A stretch of 64,000 nt of DNA from Armatimonadota bacterium (GCA_025059775.1 JANXCW010000002.1:124001-188000), one strand, 5' to 3'. Counted from the first letter of the stretch, positions 8,054 to 17,614 are shown. The notes: generated by a model not told the origin, from the letters alone. Numbers and translations: made by a program.

Positions 8054-9042
8054 CGGCCGTTCCTCGCGCGCCGAATGGCCTGAAGGTGCTCTGCGAAGGT
8101 CCGGCTGAAGAGGTGTGTCCCATCCCCTTGGGCCACGTAATAGTAGTACCCGTGGTGCTCCGGCTCCACCGCGGCCCGCAGGGCCGCCAGGCCCGGGTTG
8201 GCGATGGGGCCAGGGGGGAGTCCTTTCGTCCGGTACGTGTTGTAGGGCGAGTCCACCTCTAGATCCTGCGTGCGGACCACCGGGCGGTGCGTGCCCAGGG
8301 CGTACAGCACGGAGGCATCGATCTGAAGGGGCATTCCCGCCCGAAGCCGGTTGTAGATCACGCCCGCGATCCGTGCACGTTCCCACGGGACCCTGGCCTC
8401 ACGCTCCACCATGGAGGCCACGGTAACCACCTCGTGGGGGGAAAGCCTGAGGGGGAGAGGGCGAGCGAAAAGCGTCCGGGTAACCTCCTCGAACCGTGCC
8501 ACCAGGATCCGCACCACCTCCTCCTCCGGAAGGCCGCGGGGGAGAAGGTAGGTGTCCGGGAACAGGTAGCCTTCCAGGGAGCCCGAGCGATTCCCCCGCA
8601 TTTGGGGGATCCAGAACCGTCCGGGCTGCTGGACGAGGGCCAGGAACCGGTCCGCCCGCCCCAGCCCCGCCCGCTCGATCCGCCGGGCGATCTCCTGCGC
8701 GGTGACCCCCTCCGGGAGGGTCAACCGGTGCCGCACCACGTCCCCCATCCACATCCGACGGAGGATCTGTTCCACGCTCTCCCGCGGGGAGATCTCGTAC
8801 TCGCCCGCCCGCAGACGGTGGTGAAAGCCCAGCACACGACTGTACAGGGAAAACACCACCGCGCTGCGAACCAGCCCTCGCCGCTTCAGGATCCGGGCGA
8901 TCTCACCAGCACTCGCCCCCCCAGGAATTTCCACCCGCTGTGCGGGTCCGGTGCCCACCGGACGGCCGCCCCACCACGCGGCTCCCCCTCCACCCGCCAC
9001 CGCCAGCCCGAGGAGCAGCACCACGTGTCCGGCTCTGATCAC
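8050..9042 (-). CDS. mltG: Endolytic murein transglycosylase MltG (YceG-like)
   Basis: A 330-residue membrane-anchored enzyme that cuts nascent peptidoglycan strands and sets glycan length. One N-terminal membrane helix (VVLLLGLAVAGGGGAAWW) is followed by a LysM-like segment (VEIPGGASAGEIARILKRRG, then LRAGEYEISP). The YceG catalytic domain has LEGYLFPDTYLLPRG, the catalytic glutamate in TVASMVEREARVPWERA, NRLRAGMPLQIDASVLYALG, and SPYNTYRTKGLPPGPIANPG. Length and order match the family. Both ends overlap neighbours by four bases (DUF1292 upstream, HAD downstream). The alaS-ruvX-DUF1292-mltG order is the one common in Bacillota. Confidence 0.95.
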   Translation of the reverse strand: MIRAGHVVLLLGLAVAGGGGAAWWGGRPVGTGPAQRVEIPGGASAGEIARILKRRGLVRSAVVFSLYSRVLGFHHRLRAGEYEISPRESVEQILRRMWMGDVVRHRLTLPEGVTAQEIARRIERAGLGRADRFLALVQQPGRFWIPQMRGNRSGSLEGYLFPDTYLLPRGLPEEEVVRILVARFEEVTRTLFARPLPLRLSPHEVVTVASMVEREARVPWERARIAGVIYNRLRAGMPLQIDASVLYALGTHRPVVRTQDLEVDSPYNTYRTKGLPPGPIANPGLAALRAAVEPEHHGYYYYVAQGDGTHLFSRTFAEHLQAIRRARNGR

Positions 9043-9395
9043 TCTTCGTCTTCGTCCTCGTCCTCGAAGTCGAACTCCTCTTCCTCCTCGTCGTCGAGGG
9101 GGAAGTCCTCTTCTTCCTCCTCGGGCTCCTCCTCGTAGTCCTCGAACTCGATCTCCACGTCCTCCTCCAGGTGCTCCACCACCCGGTTGAACTCGTCCTC
9201 GTCCTCCACAGGGACGAGGGTCTGGTCGTCCTCCACGCGGAGGATGCGGGCAGGACTATGGTCCTCCTCCCCGGCGGGAGCCACCACCACGTATTCCTGC
9301 CCGTCTACCTCCACGTACTCCAACACCGTGTATTCCTGCTCGTTTCCTTCCTCATCCGTGAGGGTGATGACCTCGTATTCCTCCCGCTTCGGCAC
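9039..9395 (-). CDS. DUF1292 (YrzB-like) acidic protein
   Basis: A 118-residue protein of the DUF1292 family, normally found between ruvX and mltG in Bacillota-type genomes. The N-terminal half carries the family pattern EVITLTDEEGNEQEYTVLEY and GQEYVVVAPAGEEDHSPA, then VEDDQTLVPVEDEDEFNRVVEHL. The last 45 residues are almost all Glu/Asp with scattered Phe. Relatives usually have a shorter tail, so the acidic extension stands out. No enzymatic motif is present; the function of the family is not established. A GAAGGAGGGG sequence precedes the ATG. The tail is encoded by GAG/GAC runs that look like a simple repeat on the plus strand. Confidence 0.88.
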   Translation of the reverse strand: MPKREEYEVITLTDEEGNEQEYTVLEYVEVDGQEYVVVAPAGEEDHSPARILRVEDDQTLVPVEDEDEFNRVVEHLEEDVEIEFEDYEEEPEEEEEDFPLDDEEEEEFDFEDEDEDEE

Positions 9396-9415
9396 GGAAA
9401 TCCCCTCCTTCTTAA

Positions 9416-9844
9416 CTAGGGAGTTGCAAGGCCTGACCCGGAACGACGCAGATACCCTTCCAGGATAAGGGCGGCGGCCACCCCATCCCGCAGCTCCCGG
9501 CGGCGGGTGGGAGCGTGGCCGCGGAGCACGTGCTCCGCGGCCACGGTGGTGAGCCGCTCGTCCCAGAACACCACCGGGACCCGAGTCCGACGGGCCAGGG
9601 CTTCCCCGAACCGGCGGGCGGCCCGCGCCATCCTTCCCTCTGTCCCGTCCATGTTCCGGGGGAGCCCCACCACAACGCGGGAAACACCCAACCGCACCAC
9701 CACCTCCGCGATGGCGTCCAGGATCTCTCGGGTGCTCCGACGCGGGAGGGTCCGGAAGGGCTGTGCGATGGTTCCGGTGGGGTCACTCACCGCCAGCCCC
9801 ACCCTCCGGGCTCCGAGGTCTACAGCGAGCACCCGTCCCCTCAC
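9416..9844 (-). CDS. ruvX: Putative Holliday junction resolvase / pre-16S rRNA nuclease RuvX (YqgF)
   Basis: A 142-residue RNase H-fold nuclease that finishes the 5' end of 16S rRNA and may also cut Holliday junctions. The first strand VLAVDLGARRVGLAVSD carries the catalytic Asp; VVGLPRNMDGTEG, FWDERLTTVAAEH and RELRDGVAAALILEGYL complete the active site. The start is GTG 9844, overlapping the alaS stop (GTGA). A longer frame of 19 extra residues inside alaS lacks family similarity and is rejected. Length is normal for the family. Confidence 0.93.
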   Translation of the reverse strand: MRGRVLAVDLGARRVGLAVSDPTGTIAQPFRTLPRRSTREILDAIAEVVVRLGVSRVVVGLPRNMDGTEGRMARAARRFGEALARRTRVPVVFWDERLTTVAAEHVLRGHAPTRRRELRDGVAAALILEGYLRRSGSGLATP

Positions 9845-12537
9845 GGATCCCCTACGGGGGTGGCTTCCCGAAGGAGGCCACGGACAACTTCCGGAACCCA
9901 CCCCAGCGCCTCATCCAGCCGCGAGGGATCCCGGCCCCCAGCCTGGGCGAGTTCCGGTCGACCCCCTCCGGAACCGCCCACCCGCTCGGCCACGGGACGG
10001 ATCACCTCTGGAGCCCGCACGCGGTGCACCAAGTCCTGGGTCACCATGGCCACCAGAACCACCCGATCCGCATCCACACCTCCGAGTACGATCACCCCGC
10101 TTTGGAGGCGCTCCCGTAACCGATCCCCCACCGCCCGCAGGGCCTCGTGCGGGAGGCCATCCAGGCGGGCCACGGCCACCCGGACCCCCTCCACCTCCTG
10201 GGCGGAAGCTACGATCCGATCCAGGTCTTCGGCAACCCGCTGCCGCTGCCAAGTCTGCAGGGTCCGCTCCAGCTCTCGGACGCGCGCCTGCAGGCGCTCC
10301 ACGCGGGCCCGGAGCTCCTCCGGGGAAGCCCGTAGCTGAGCGGCCAGGTCTTCCAGAACCTCCAGTCTGCGCCGCTGCCACGCCATGGCCGCGCGGCCGC
10401 ACACCGCCTCGATGCGCCGGACTCCCGCGGCCACGCCCACCTCCTGGGTGATCCAGAAGGTCCCGATCTCCCCGGTATTCCGCACATGGGTTCCACCGCA
10501 AAGCTCCCGGCTGTAGTCCCCGATGGAGACCATGCGCACCACATCCCCGTACTTCTCTCCGAAGAGCGCCACCGCACCCCGCCGGATGGCCTCTTCGTAC
10601 GGGAGGTAGCGGACACGGACCGGGATCGCCTTCAGGATGTGCTCGTTCACCCGATCCTCGATGGCCCGCAGCTGCTCCCGGCTGAGGGGCTGAAGGTGCA
10701 GGAAATCGAACCGGAGGCGATCCGGAGCCACCAGGGAACCCGCCTGCCGGGCGTGCTCCCCGAGGATCTCCCGCAGCGCCCTGTGCAGGAGGTGCGTGGC
10801 GGTGTGGTGGCGCATGGTGTCCCTGCGTCGCTCCTCATCTACCACGGCCTCCACCCGCTGACCCATCCGTAGTGTCCCCCGGACCACCACGCCCCGGTGC
10901 GCGGTGAGGCCCTCCGTGGGCCGCTGCGTGTCCCGGACCTCGAAGTACCCGTCCCGCCACCGCAGCTGTCCCCTATCTCCCACCTGCCCTCCCGCCTCCG
11001 CGTAGAAGGGGGTCCGGTCGAGGACCACCTCCGCTTCCTCACCCTCCCGCACCTCTTGCACGGGCTTCCCGTCCCGGACGAGGGCCACCACCCGGCCCCG
11101 GGCCCGCAGCCGGCGATATCCCACGAACTCCGTCCGCACCCCTGTGCGGGACAGCCCCGCGAGTGGATGCTCCACGGCCCGGAAGGGAGCCTGGGCCCGG
11201 GCCCGTTCCCGTTGCTCCGCCATGGATAGCTCGAAACCCGCCCAATCGATCTCGAGCCCGTGCTCCCGTGCGATGTCCTGGGTCATCTCCCGGGGGAAGC
11301 CGTAGGTGTCGTAGAGGCGGAAGACCTCCTCTCCCGCGAGAATCCGCCGACCCTCGGCCTTGGCCTGGGCCAGGATCTCCTCCAGCCGCGCCATCCCCGC
11401 ATCCAGGGTCTGGGCGAACCGCTCCTCCTCGCGGGTGATCACCTCCCGGATGAACCTCCCGTGCGTCCGCAGCTCCGGGTACACCTCCCCCATCTCCCGC
11501 ACCACCACTTCCGCCACCTCCGCGAGGAAGGGGCGGTCCAAGCCCAGGGTGCGGCCGAATCGGGCCGCCCGTCGCAGAATCATGCGCAGCACGTAGTTGC
11601 GGCCCTCGTTGCCAGGCACCACCCCGTCCGCGATGAGGAAGGCTGCCGCCCGGGCGTGGTCCGCGATGACCCGGTATGCCACCAGGCGGGCCTCCCGCTC
11701 CGCGTCTGAATGCCCTACCAGTTCCTGTGTTCTCCGGATGAGGGGCAGGAAGAGATCCGTATCGTAGTTGTCCCTCCCCCCCTGCAGGACGCTCACGATG
11801 CGCTCCAGCCCCATGCCCGTATCCACATGCTTGGACGGCAGGGGCTCCAGGGTGGTAGGCCCCGTCCGGTTGTACTGGATGAACACCAGGTTCCACAGCT
11901 CCAAAAACCGCTCGCAATCCCCGTTCACCCGGCACACATGGCCCGGCACGTTCCGCTTATCGCAGAACTCCGGGCCCCGGTCGATGTGGATCTCACTGTC
12001 GGGACCGCAGGGGCCGACCTCCGCCATCTCCCAGAAGTTCTCCTTCCGGCCGAAGAAGAGAAGATGACCGGGATCGAATCCGGGCTGGCGCAGCCAGATC
12101 TCCGCGGCCTCCTCGTCCCGGGGAATCTCCCCCAGTTCGTCCTCGAAGCAGGTGGCCCACAGCCGCTCCCGGGGGATCCCCCACACCTCCGTCAGCAGCT
12201 CCCACGCCCACGCGATGGCCTCCGCCTTGTAGTAGTCCCCGAAGGACCAGTTCCCCAGCATCTCGAAGAAGGTGTGATGGTACCCGTCACGACCTACGTC
12301 CTCCAGGTCGTTGTGCTTACCCGAGACCCGCATGCACTTCTGCACGTCCACGGCCCGCCGGTAGGGACGGGTGCCCGTGCCCAGGAACACATCCTTGAAC
12401 TGCACCATGCCCGAGTTCGTGAACAGCAGGGTGGGATCTTCGGGAATCAGGGACATGCTGGGGACCCGCATATGTCCCCGCTCCTCGAAAAACCGGAGGA
12501 AGGACTCCCGGATCTCCTTGGACGTCCAACGCACCAC
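9841..12537 (-). CDS. alaS: Alanyl-tRNA synthetase
   Basis: An 898-residue class II synthetase that charges tRNA-Ala. The N-terminal catalytic core has FLRFFEERGHMRVPSMSLIP, TLLFTNSGMVQFKDVFLG and YHHTFFEMLGNWSFGDY (motif 2 region). The editing domain carries the zinc ligands HTATHLLH and RELCGGTHVRNTGEIG, and a C-terminal DHHA1-type domain ends the protein. Full length. The start is GTG 12537 (GTGGTGCG) with GAGAGGTG about ten bases upstream. A TAGTAT box at 12557-12562, overlapping the RNase G stop, could be its -10 element. There is no T-box leader: only 22 bases separate it from the upstream gene. Confidence 0.97.
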   Translation of the reverse strand: MVRWTSKEIRESFLRFFEERGHMRVPSMSLIPEDPTLLFTNSGMVQFKDVFLGTGTRPYRRAVDVQKCMRVSGKHNDLEDVGRDGYHHTFFEMLGNWSFGDYYKAEAIAWAWELLTEVWGIPRERLWATCFEDELGEIPRDEEAAEIWLRQPGFDPGHLLFFGRKENFWEMAEVGPCGPDSEIHIDRGPEFCDKRNVPGHVCRVNGDCERFLELWNLVFIQYNRTGPTTLEPLPSKHVDTGMGLERIVSVLQGGRDNYDTDLFLPLIRRTQELVGHSDAEREARLVAYRVIADHARAAAFLIADGVVPGNEGRNYVLRMILRRAARFGRTLGLDRPFLAEVAEVVVREMGEVYPELRTHGRFIREVITREEERFAQTLDAGMARLEEILAQAKAEGRRILAGEEVFRLYDTYGFPREMTQDIAREHGLEIDWAGFELSMAEQRERARAQAPFRAVEHPLAGLSRTGVRTEFVGYRRLRARGRVVALVRDGKPVQEVREGEEAEVVLDRTPFYAEAGGQVGDRGQLRWRDGYFEVRDTQRPTEGLTAHRGVVVRGTLRMGQRVEAVVDEERRRDTMRHHTATHLLHRALREILGEHARQAGSLVAPDRLRFDFLHLQPLSREQLRAIEDRVNEHILKAIPVRVRYLPYEEAIRRGAVALFGEKYGDVVRMVSIGDYSRELCGGTHVRNTGEIGTFWITQEVGVAAGVRRIEAVCGRAAMAWQRRRLEVLEDLAAQLRASPEELRARVERLQARVRELERTLQTWQRQRVAEDLDRIVASAQEVEGVRVAVARLDGLPHEALRAVGDRLRERLQSGVIVLGGVDADRVVLVAMVTQDLVHRVRAPEVIRPVAERVGGSGGGRPELAQAGGRDPSRLDEALGWVPEVVRGLLREATPVGDP

Positions 12538-12559
12538 GCGTTCACCTCTCTCCCATATA

Positions 12560-14230
12560 CTATCGCTCCCCGCGGGTCGTGGACGGGGCCCTTCGCGGGA
12601 AGAGGAGCCGCTCCAGGTGTCCCCGCAGACGGCCCCACCACCCGTTCTGGGCGGACGCGAGGGCCACCGCCCGCTCCTGCACCTCGTCCCGCTCCTCTGC
12701 CACGTCCAAGACCCGCTCCTCCACCTCTAGGCGGCGGACCTCGCCCGGTCCTGCAGGGATCCCCTCGGCCTTCAGGGGGAGGACTTCCACCTCCTCGAGG
12801 TGGATTCCCTCCCGGGCCAGGCAGTGCACCTGCCGGCCCGTGGCCTCTTCCAGGGCCCGAAGCCACGCATCCCCGTCCCGGAAGAGCTCCGCATGGACAA
12901 GCGGATGCACGTGAACCGCTACTCCGGGAGCTTGGGAGGTCCGGACCGTGCGCGGGAGATCCCGACGAATTCGGTTGGCCACCGTTCGGGGGGAGAGCAC
13001 CCGGCCCCGCCCCTCGCAGTACGGACAGGGGATGCGGAGGACGTGCTCCAGATCCTGGTGGACCCGCTTGCGGGTGAGCTCCACCAACCCCAGCTGCGTC
13101 AGGTCGATGAGGTGGGTGCGGGTCCGATCCGTCCGGATGGCCTCCTCCAGGGCCCGGAGGACCTGCCGGCGGTGCTGTTCATTCTCCATGTCGATGAAAT
13201 CCACGAGGATGATGCCCCCGATGTCCCGGAGCCGGATCTGGCGTACCACCTCCCGGGCCGCCTCCAGGTTGGTGTGGAGGATGGTGGTCTCCAGATCGAT
13301 TTTCCCTACGTACTTCCCCGTGTTCACGTCCACCACGGTGAAGGCCTCCGTCCGATCGATCACCAGATACCCCCCGGACGGAAGCCATACCTTCCGACGC
13401 AGGGCGTTCTGGATCTCCCGCTCGATCCCGAAGTGTTCGAACACAGGCTCCTCCCCCTGGTAGAGCTCCAGCCGGGAGCGCAGGTGTGGGGCGTAGGACT
13501 TCACCAGATCCATGATCTGCTCGTACTCCCGGGGGGAGTCCACCACGAACCGGCTCACCTCCTCGGTGAACAGGTCCCGCACCACGCGCCGGATGAGACG
13601 GAGGTCCTGGTACAGGAGGGCGGGCGCCCGGAGATGCCGGGCCCGTTCCAGTACCCGGTTCCAGACGCTCAGGAGATAGCGGAGATCGTTCTGCAGATCC
13701 CGCTCCGACGCCCCCTGGGCCGCAGTCCGCACGATGAGGCCCATTTTCGCGGGCCGGATGCGCTCCGCGATCTCCCGTAGCCGCCTGCGCTCCGCCTCGC
13801 TCTCGATCCTGCGGGACACCCCTACGTAGCTCACCGTGGGCATGAGGACCAGGTAGTAGGCGGGCAGGGCCACGTACGTGGTCACCCGGGCCCCTTTGGT
13901 GCCCGTAGGCTCCTTGGTGACCTGCACGATGATCTCCTGCCCCGGCCGCAACCGCTGCTGGATGGCGCCCCGGCCGATAGCATCCTCCAGTTCCTCCCCC
14001 CCGATGCGCTGTGCCCGCACGTCGCTCACGTGTAGGAAAGCGTTCCGCGCCAGTCCGATATCCACGAAGGCCGCGTCCATTCCCCGTAGGACGTTGGCCA
14101 CCCGACCCTTGTAGATGTTGCCCACCACAGGTTCGTCCCGCTCGATGAAGAGGTTCACGAGCTCCCCGTCTTCCCGTACGGCCACCCGAACCTCGAACGG
14201 CTCCACGTTCGCGAAGATCTCCCGCTTCAT
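12560..14230 (-). CDS. rng: Ribonuclease G/E family endoribonuclease
   Basis: A 556-residue endoribonuclease for rRNA maturation and mRNA decay. It has an N-terminal S1 domain (VVGNIYKGRVANVLRGMDAA, AFLHVSDV), an RNase H-like/5' sensor region, and the DNase I-like catalytic part with the two metal aspartates in FTVVDVNTGKYVG and IILVDFIDM. The zinc-link motif CPYCEGRG follows. About 130 residues come after it, with a basic C-terminal end, which is longer than a typical RNase G but lacks the long RNase E scaffold. The start is ATG 14230 in an ATGA overlap with rodA. The open frame upstream of it lies inside rodA and is not coding. Confidence 0.93.
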   Translation of the reverse strand: MKREIFANVEPFEVRVAVREDGELVNLFIERDEPVVGNIYKGRVANVLRGMDAAFVDIGLARNAFLHVSDVRAQRIGGEELEDAIGRGAIQQRLRPGQEIIVQVTKEPTGTKGARVTTYVALPAYYLVLMPTVSYVGVSRRIESEAERRRLREIAERIRPAKMGLIVRTAAQGASERDLQNDLRYLLSVWNRVLERARHLRAPALLYQDLRLIRRVVRDLFTEEVSRFVVDSPREYEQIMDLVKSYAPHLRSRLELYQGEEPVFEHFGIEREIQNALRRKVWLPSGGYLVIDRTEAFTVVDVNTGKYVGKIDLETTILHTNLEAAREVVRQIRLRDIGGIILVDFIDMENEQHRRQVLRALEEAIRTDRTRTHLIDLTQLGLVELTRKRVHQDLEHVLRIPCPYCEGRGRVLSPRTVANRIRRDLPRTVRTSQAPGVAVHVHPLVHAELFRDGDAWLRALEEATGRQVHCLAREGIHLEEVEVLPLKAEGIPAGPGEVRRLEVEERVLDVAEERDEVQERAVALASAQNGWWGRLRGHLERLLFPRRAPSTTRGER

Positions 14231-15351
14231 GGCCCACTCCAGCCTCGACGTCTCCCCAGATTGAGGAGGATCCCGGTGGCGGCTAGGTTCGCGAGCAGCG
14301 CGCTTCCCCCGTAGGAGAGGAAGGGCAGCGGGATCCCCGTGACCGGCATCACCCCCACCGTCATCCCCACGTTGACCAGGACGTGAAATCCCACCATGGC
14401 AACGATCCCCACCCCCACCAGCCTTCCGAAGGCATCCGGAGCCCGCTGGGCCGCCTGCAGCCCCCGGATCAGGTATACCCAGAAGAGCCCCAGGACTCCT
14501 ATAGCCCCCACAAATCCCAACTCCTCCCCGATCACCGCGAACACGAAGTCCGTGTGCTGCATGGGCAAAAACTGCAGGGTGTTCTGGGTTCCCTGAAAGA
14601 GACCCTTGCCCCACACCTGCCCGCTCCCGATGGCGATCTTGGACTGGATGAGGTGGTAGCCCGCCCCCAGGGGATCCAGGCTGGGGTCCAGGAACACCAG
14701 GAGCCGTTTCTGCTGATACGGCTTCAGCCACCGCCACACCACGGGCATGACGGCTAGGCCCATCCCCACCAGTCCCGCCAGGGTGCGGAGTGGGGTGCCC
14801 ACCGCGAACAGCATCCCCAGGACGATGGCGAGGAACACGAGGGTGGTGCCGAGGTCCGGCTGCAGGAACACCAGCACCAGGGCTGGAAGCACCCACAGGC
14901 ACCGGCCCATTACTGCCCCGAGTGTTCGGGGCGGTGTGGTCTGGCGGGCCAGGGCGTCCGAGAGAAGGAGGATCACGCTGAGCTTCGCAAGCTCCGAGGG
15001 TTGGAAGCTGAGAGGGCCCAACTGCAGCCAGCGCTGGGCACCGAGTCGCTCGTGGCCCGCCAGATCTACCAGCAGGAGGAGCGCCAAACTCAGTCCGTAC
15101 AGTCCTTTCGCCACACGCCGGAAGGTCTCAAGGGGCAAGGCGGCACACACGCCCAGCAGCACCATCCCCCCCGCGAGGTGCGCGAGCCGCGCGGAAAGGA
15201 GCCCGGAAGGGGATTCCGGAGAACGCGTGGCGCTCAGGATGGCCAGGGTTCCAAGGGTGCACAGCCCCAGGGCGCTCACGAGGAGCACGGGATCCATCCC
15301 CGCCACCCACCGGCGGAGGACCCCCAGGCGCGAGAGGCGTCGGCGTTTCAA
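14227..15351 (-). CDS. rodA: Rod-shape SEDS glycosyltransferase RodA
   Basis: A SEDS-family peptidoglycan polymerase with about ten membrane helices, acting with PBP2 in the elongasome. Seen are GPLSFQPSELAKLSVILLLSDALA (the central SEDS motif), FLQPDLGTTLVFLAI, WGKGLFQGTQNTLQFLPMQHTDFVFAVIGEELGF, and the C-terminal GIPLPFLSYGGSALLANLAA. I place the start at TTG 15351, which overlaps the PBP2 stop (TTGA) and gives MKRRRLSRLGVLRR; a GTG at 15396 inside the PBP2 gene is the alternative. Neither has a convincing ribosome-binding site, so the exact start is uncertain; the family call is not. Confidence 0.94.
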   Translation of the reverse strand: MKRRRLSRLGVLRRWVAGMDPVLLVSALGLCTLGTLAILSATRSPESPSGLLSARLAHLAGGMVLLGVCAALPLETFRRVAKGLYGLSLALLLLVDLAGHERLGAQRWLQLGPLSFQPSELAKLSVILLLSDALARQTTPPRTLGAVMGRCLWVLPALVLVFLQPDLGTTLVFLAIVLGMLFAVGTPLRTLAGLVGMGLAVMPVVWRWLKPYQQKRLLVFLDPSLDPLGAGYHLIQSKIAIGSGQVWGKGLFQGTQNTLQFLPMQHTDFVFAVIGEELGFVGAIGVLGLFWVYLIRGLQAAQRAPDAFGRLVGVGIVAMVGFHVLVNVGMTVGVMPVTGIPLPFLSYGGSALLANLAATGILLNLGRRRGWSGP

Positions 15352-17126
15352 GGATGGCCGGCCGTGCGATCCGTTGGTGCGTACAGCTGTTGCCACGTCT
15401 GGATCACCCGGCGTGCGATGGGAGCAGCCGCGATCCCCCCTCGAGCCCCGTGCTCCACCGACACCACCACCACGAGGCGGGGATCATCGGCCGGGGCATA
15501 CCCTGCAAACCATGCGTGCGGCCTGCCGCGGGGGGTCTCCGCGCTCCCCGTCTTCCCGGCTACGGAGAGCCCCGCCACCGCCGCGGCCCGTCCGGTTCCC
15601 TCCTCCACCACGGCCACCAGCCCTTCCCGGATCGCGGCCCAGGCCTGGGGGGAGAGGGAGAGGCGACGGCGCACTACGGGTCCACTGGTGTACAGGACCC
15701 GCCCCTCCGGGGAGAGGACGGACCGAAGGAGTCGAGGCTGCAGGACCTGCCCGCCGTTGGCTACCGCGGCCATCATCCGGGCCACCTGCAGGGGGGTGAC
15801 GAGGGTGAACCCCTGCCCGATGGCCATGTTCAGGGTATCCCCGGGGTACCACGGTTCCCCGAACACCTGCTGTTTGTACTCCAGAGTCGGAACAATTCCC
15901 TCCACCTCCCCAGGCAGATCCACCCCCGTGCGCTCCCCAAATCCAAGGGATCGGGCCATCCGGGCGAGGTGGGTGGCCCCTACCCGAAGGCCCAGCTGCC
16001 AAAACATCACGTTGCAGGACTGGGCGACCCCAGAGCGGAAGGTCACCCTTCCGTGAGCCCGCAGGTCCCGGAAAACGCGCCCCCCGAGGAGGAAGCTCCC
16101 GGAGCAGAAAAAGGTACTGCGCGCGTCCGCGGCCGAGGTGTGCAGCGCGGCGAGTCCCGTGACCACCTTGAACACGGAACCCGGCTCGTACGCCGCGGCG
16201 ATCGCACGGTTCAGGAGGGGGGTCCGCGGATCGTCCGCGATCCGCCGCCACACCTCGGGAGAGATCCCCACCGCGAACAGGTTGGGGTCGTACGAAGGCC
16301 AGCTGGCCATAGCCAGGATCTCCCCGGTTCGGGGATCCATGGCCACCACCGCCCCCGGCCGCGCGCCCAGGGCCCGCTCCGCGGCCTCCTGCAGGCGGAG
16401 ATCCAGGGTCAGCACCACGGTGTTCCCGGGTCGGCCCTCCCGCTGGCGGAGCACCCGCAGGGGACGCCCCGCGGCGTCCACTTCCACCACCTGCTCTCCG
16501 TCCTCGCCCCGCAGCAGCCGGTCGTACTGTCGTTCCACCCCTGCCTTCCCGATCAGGTCGCCCATCTCATAGCCCCACCACCGCAGATGCTGCAGTTCCG
16601 ATCCGCTGATCTCCCCCAGGTAGCCCAGGACATGGGCCGCGAGAGGGCCATGGGGATAGGACCGGAGGGGATCCGCGATCACCGCCACCCCCTGGAGATC
16701 TGTACGTCGCTCCTCCAGGGTGGTGAGGATGCGGATCCCGACATCCCGTTGGATCCGCACGAGGGCGAAGGGAGGTGCCCCACGCAGCTTCTCCCGGAGC
16801 TCCCCCGTGGGAGTCCCCAGCACCCGACTCAGAACCTCCAAGACTCCTCCGCGATCCCGGAGTGCCATAGGGAGCAAGGCCACGGAGAAGGAGGGGCGGT
16901 TGGTGACCAGGGGAGTCCCCCGGCGGTCCAGAATCAATCCCCGGGGAGCCGCCAGGCGGTTGATCCGAAGCCGGTTTCCCTGGGCCAGCTGATCGTAGTA
17001 AGCACCCTGGAGGACCTGGAGCTGCCAGAGCCGTAACCCCAGGAGCCCCAGCGCTCCCGTGAGCACGGCCGCGAGAGCGGCCATGCGGGCCGAGCCCTCG
17101 AGCTGCTCCTCACCGGGAAGTCGCAC
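15348..17126 (-). CDS. mrdA: Class B penicillin-binding protein 2 (elongation transpeptidase)
   Basis: A 592-residue membrane-anchored transpeptidase. A single N-terminal helix (LAAVLTGALGLLGLRLW) is followed by the dimerisation/anchor domain (APRGLILDRRGTPLVTN) and the penicillin-binding domain. The active site is complete: SxxK in YEPGSVFKVVTGLA, SxN in AQSCNVMFWQLG, and KTG in VAGKTGSAETPRG. The start is taken at GTG 17126, with GGGAGG seven bases upstream; this overlaps mreD by 17 bases. ATG 17084 is the alternative. It lies between mreD and rodA, the expected place in a rod-shape operon. Confidence 0.94.
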   Translation of the reverse strand: MRLPGEEQLEGSARMAALAAVLTGALGLLGLRLWQLQVLQGAYYDQLAQGNRLRINRLAAPRGLILDRRGTPLVTNRPSFSVALLPMALRDRGGVLEVLSRVLGTPTGELREKLRGAPPFALVRIQRDVGIRILTTLEERRTDLQGVAVIADPLRSYPHGPLAAHVLGYLGEISGSELQHLRWWGYEMGDLIGKAGVERQYDRLLRGEDGEQVVEVDAAGRPLRVLRQREGRPGNTVVLTLDLRLQEAAERALGARPGAVVAMDPRTGEILAMASWPSYDPNLFAVGISPEVWRRIADDPRTPLLNRAIAAAYEPGSVFKVVTGLAALHTSAADARSTFFCSGSFLLGGRVFRDLRAHGRVTFRSGVAQSCNVMFWQLGLRVGATHLARMARSLGFGERTGVDLPGEVEGIVPTLEYKQQVFGEPWYPGDTLNMAIGQGFTLVTPLQVARMMAAVANGGQVLQPRLLRSVLSPEGRVLYTSGPVVRRRLSLSPQAWAAIREGLVAVVEEGTGRAAAVAGLSVAGKTGSAETPRGRPHAWFAGYAPADDPRLVVVVSVEHGARGGIAAAPIARRVIQTWQQLYAPTDRTAGHP

Positions 17127-17613
17127 GACTGGGCCTCCCACCCTCGGATCCCCTCCGTACCGCCCAATAGACGAGCGGCGCCATCGCCGCATGGGAGAAT
17201 GCAAAGAGAAGGATCTCTCCCGGTCGCCCGCCCACCGTCGGCCACCCTACCAGGGCGCGCACTCCCCACGAGGCTAAGGTGTCGATCCCGGCGCCCCCCA
17301 GGACCGCGAGGACCTGCACTCCCACGCTCCCGGGATGGGCCACATCCCTCCACAGGCCGCTCAGGAGCCCCACCAGGACCTTCGGGCCCATCTCCAGTCC
17401 GAGGGCATGGCCGCTCAGGAGATCCTGAAGGAGTCCGCCCAGCAAGCCGGCTCCCGCACCCGCCTCCGGGCCGCGGCACAGAGCCCACGCCACCACCACA
17501 AGGAGGACGAGGTCGAGCCGAACCAAAGGGAGCCGCCGGGCGAGGACAGGCTCCACCACCACCGCCCCCACCAGGCAGACCCCTAGCCAACCCGCTTCCC
17601 GCAACCGGCCCAT
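17110..17613 (-). CDS. mreD: Rod shape-determining protein MreD
   Basis: A 167-residue integral membrane protein with about five helices, the least conserved member of the MreBCD set. Hydrophobic segments alternate with short basic loops. The region VRLDLVLLVVVAWALCRGPEAGAGAGLLGGLLQDLL carries the typical G-x-x-x-G-x-x-x-D-x-x pattern of MreD. It begins one base after the mreC stop and runs into the PBP2 gene. Identification rests mainly on position, size and topology. Confidence 0.88.
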   Translation of the reverse strand: MGRLREAGWLGVCLVGAVVVEPVLARRLPLVRLDLVLLVVVAWALCRGPEAGAGAGLLGGLLQDLLSGHALGLEMGPKVLVGLLSGLWRDVAHPGSVGVQVLAVLGGAGIDTLASWGVRALVGWPTVGGRPGEILLFAFSHAAMAPLVYWAVRRGSEGGRPSRATSR

Positions 17614-17614
17614 C

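Noticed and set aside
9050-9200. A tandem simple repeat (CTC/CTT-rich tract)
   Set aside because: It is the codon run for the Glu/Asp tail of the DUF1292 protein and is irregular in unit length.
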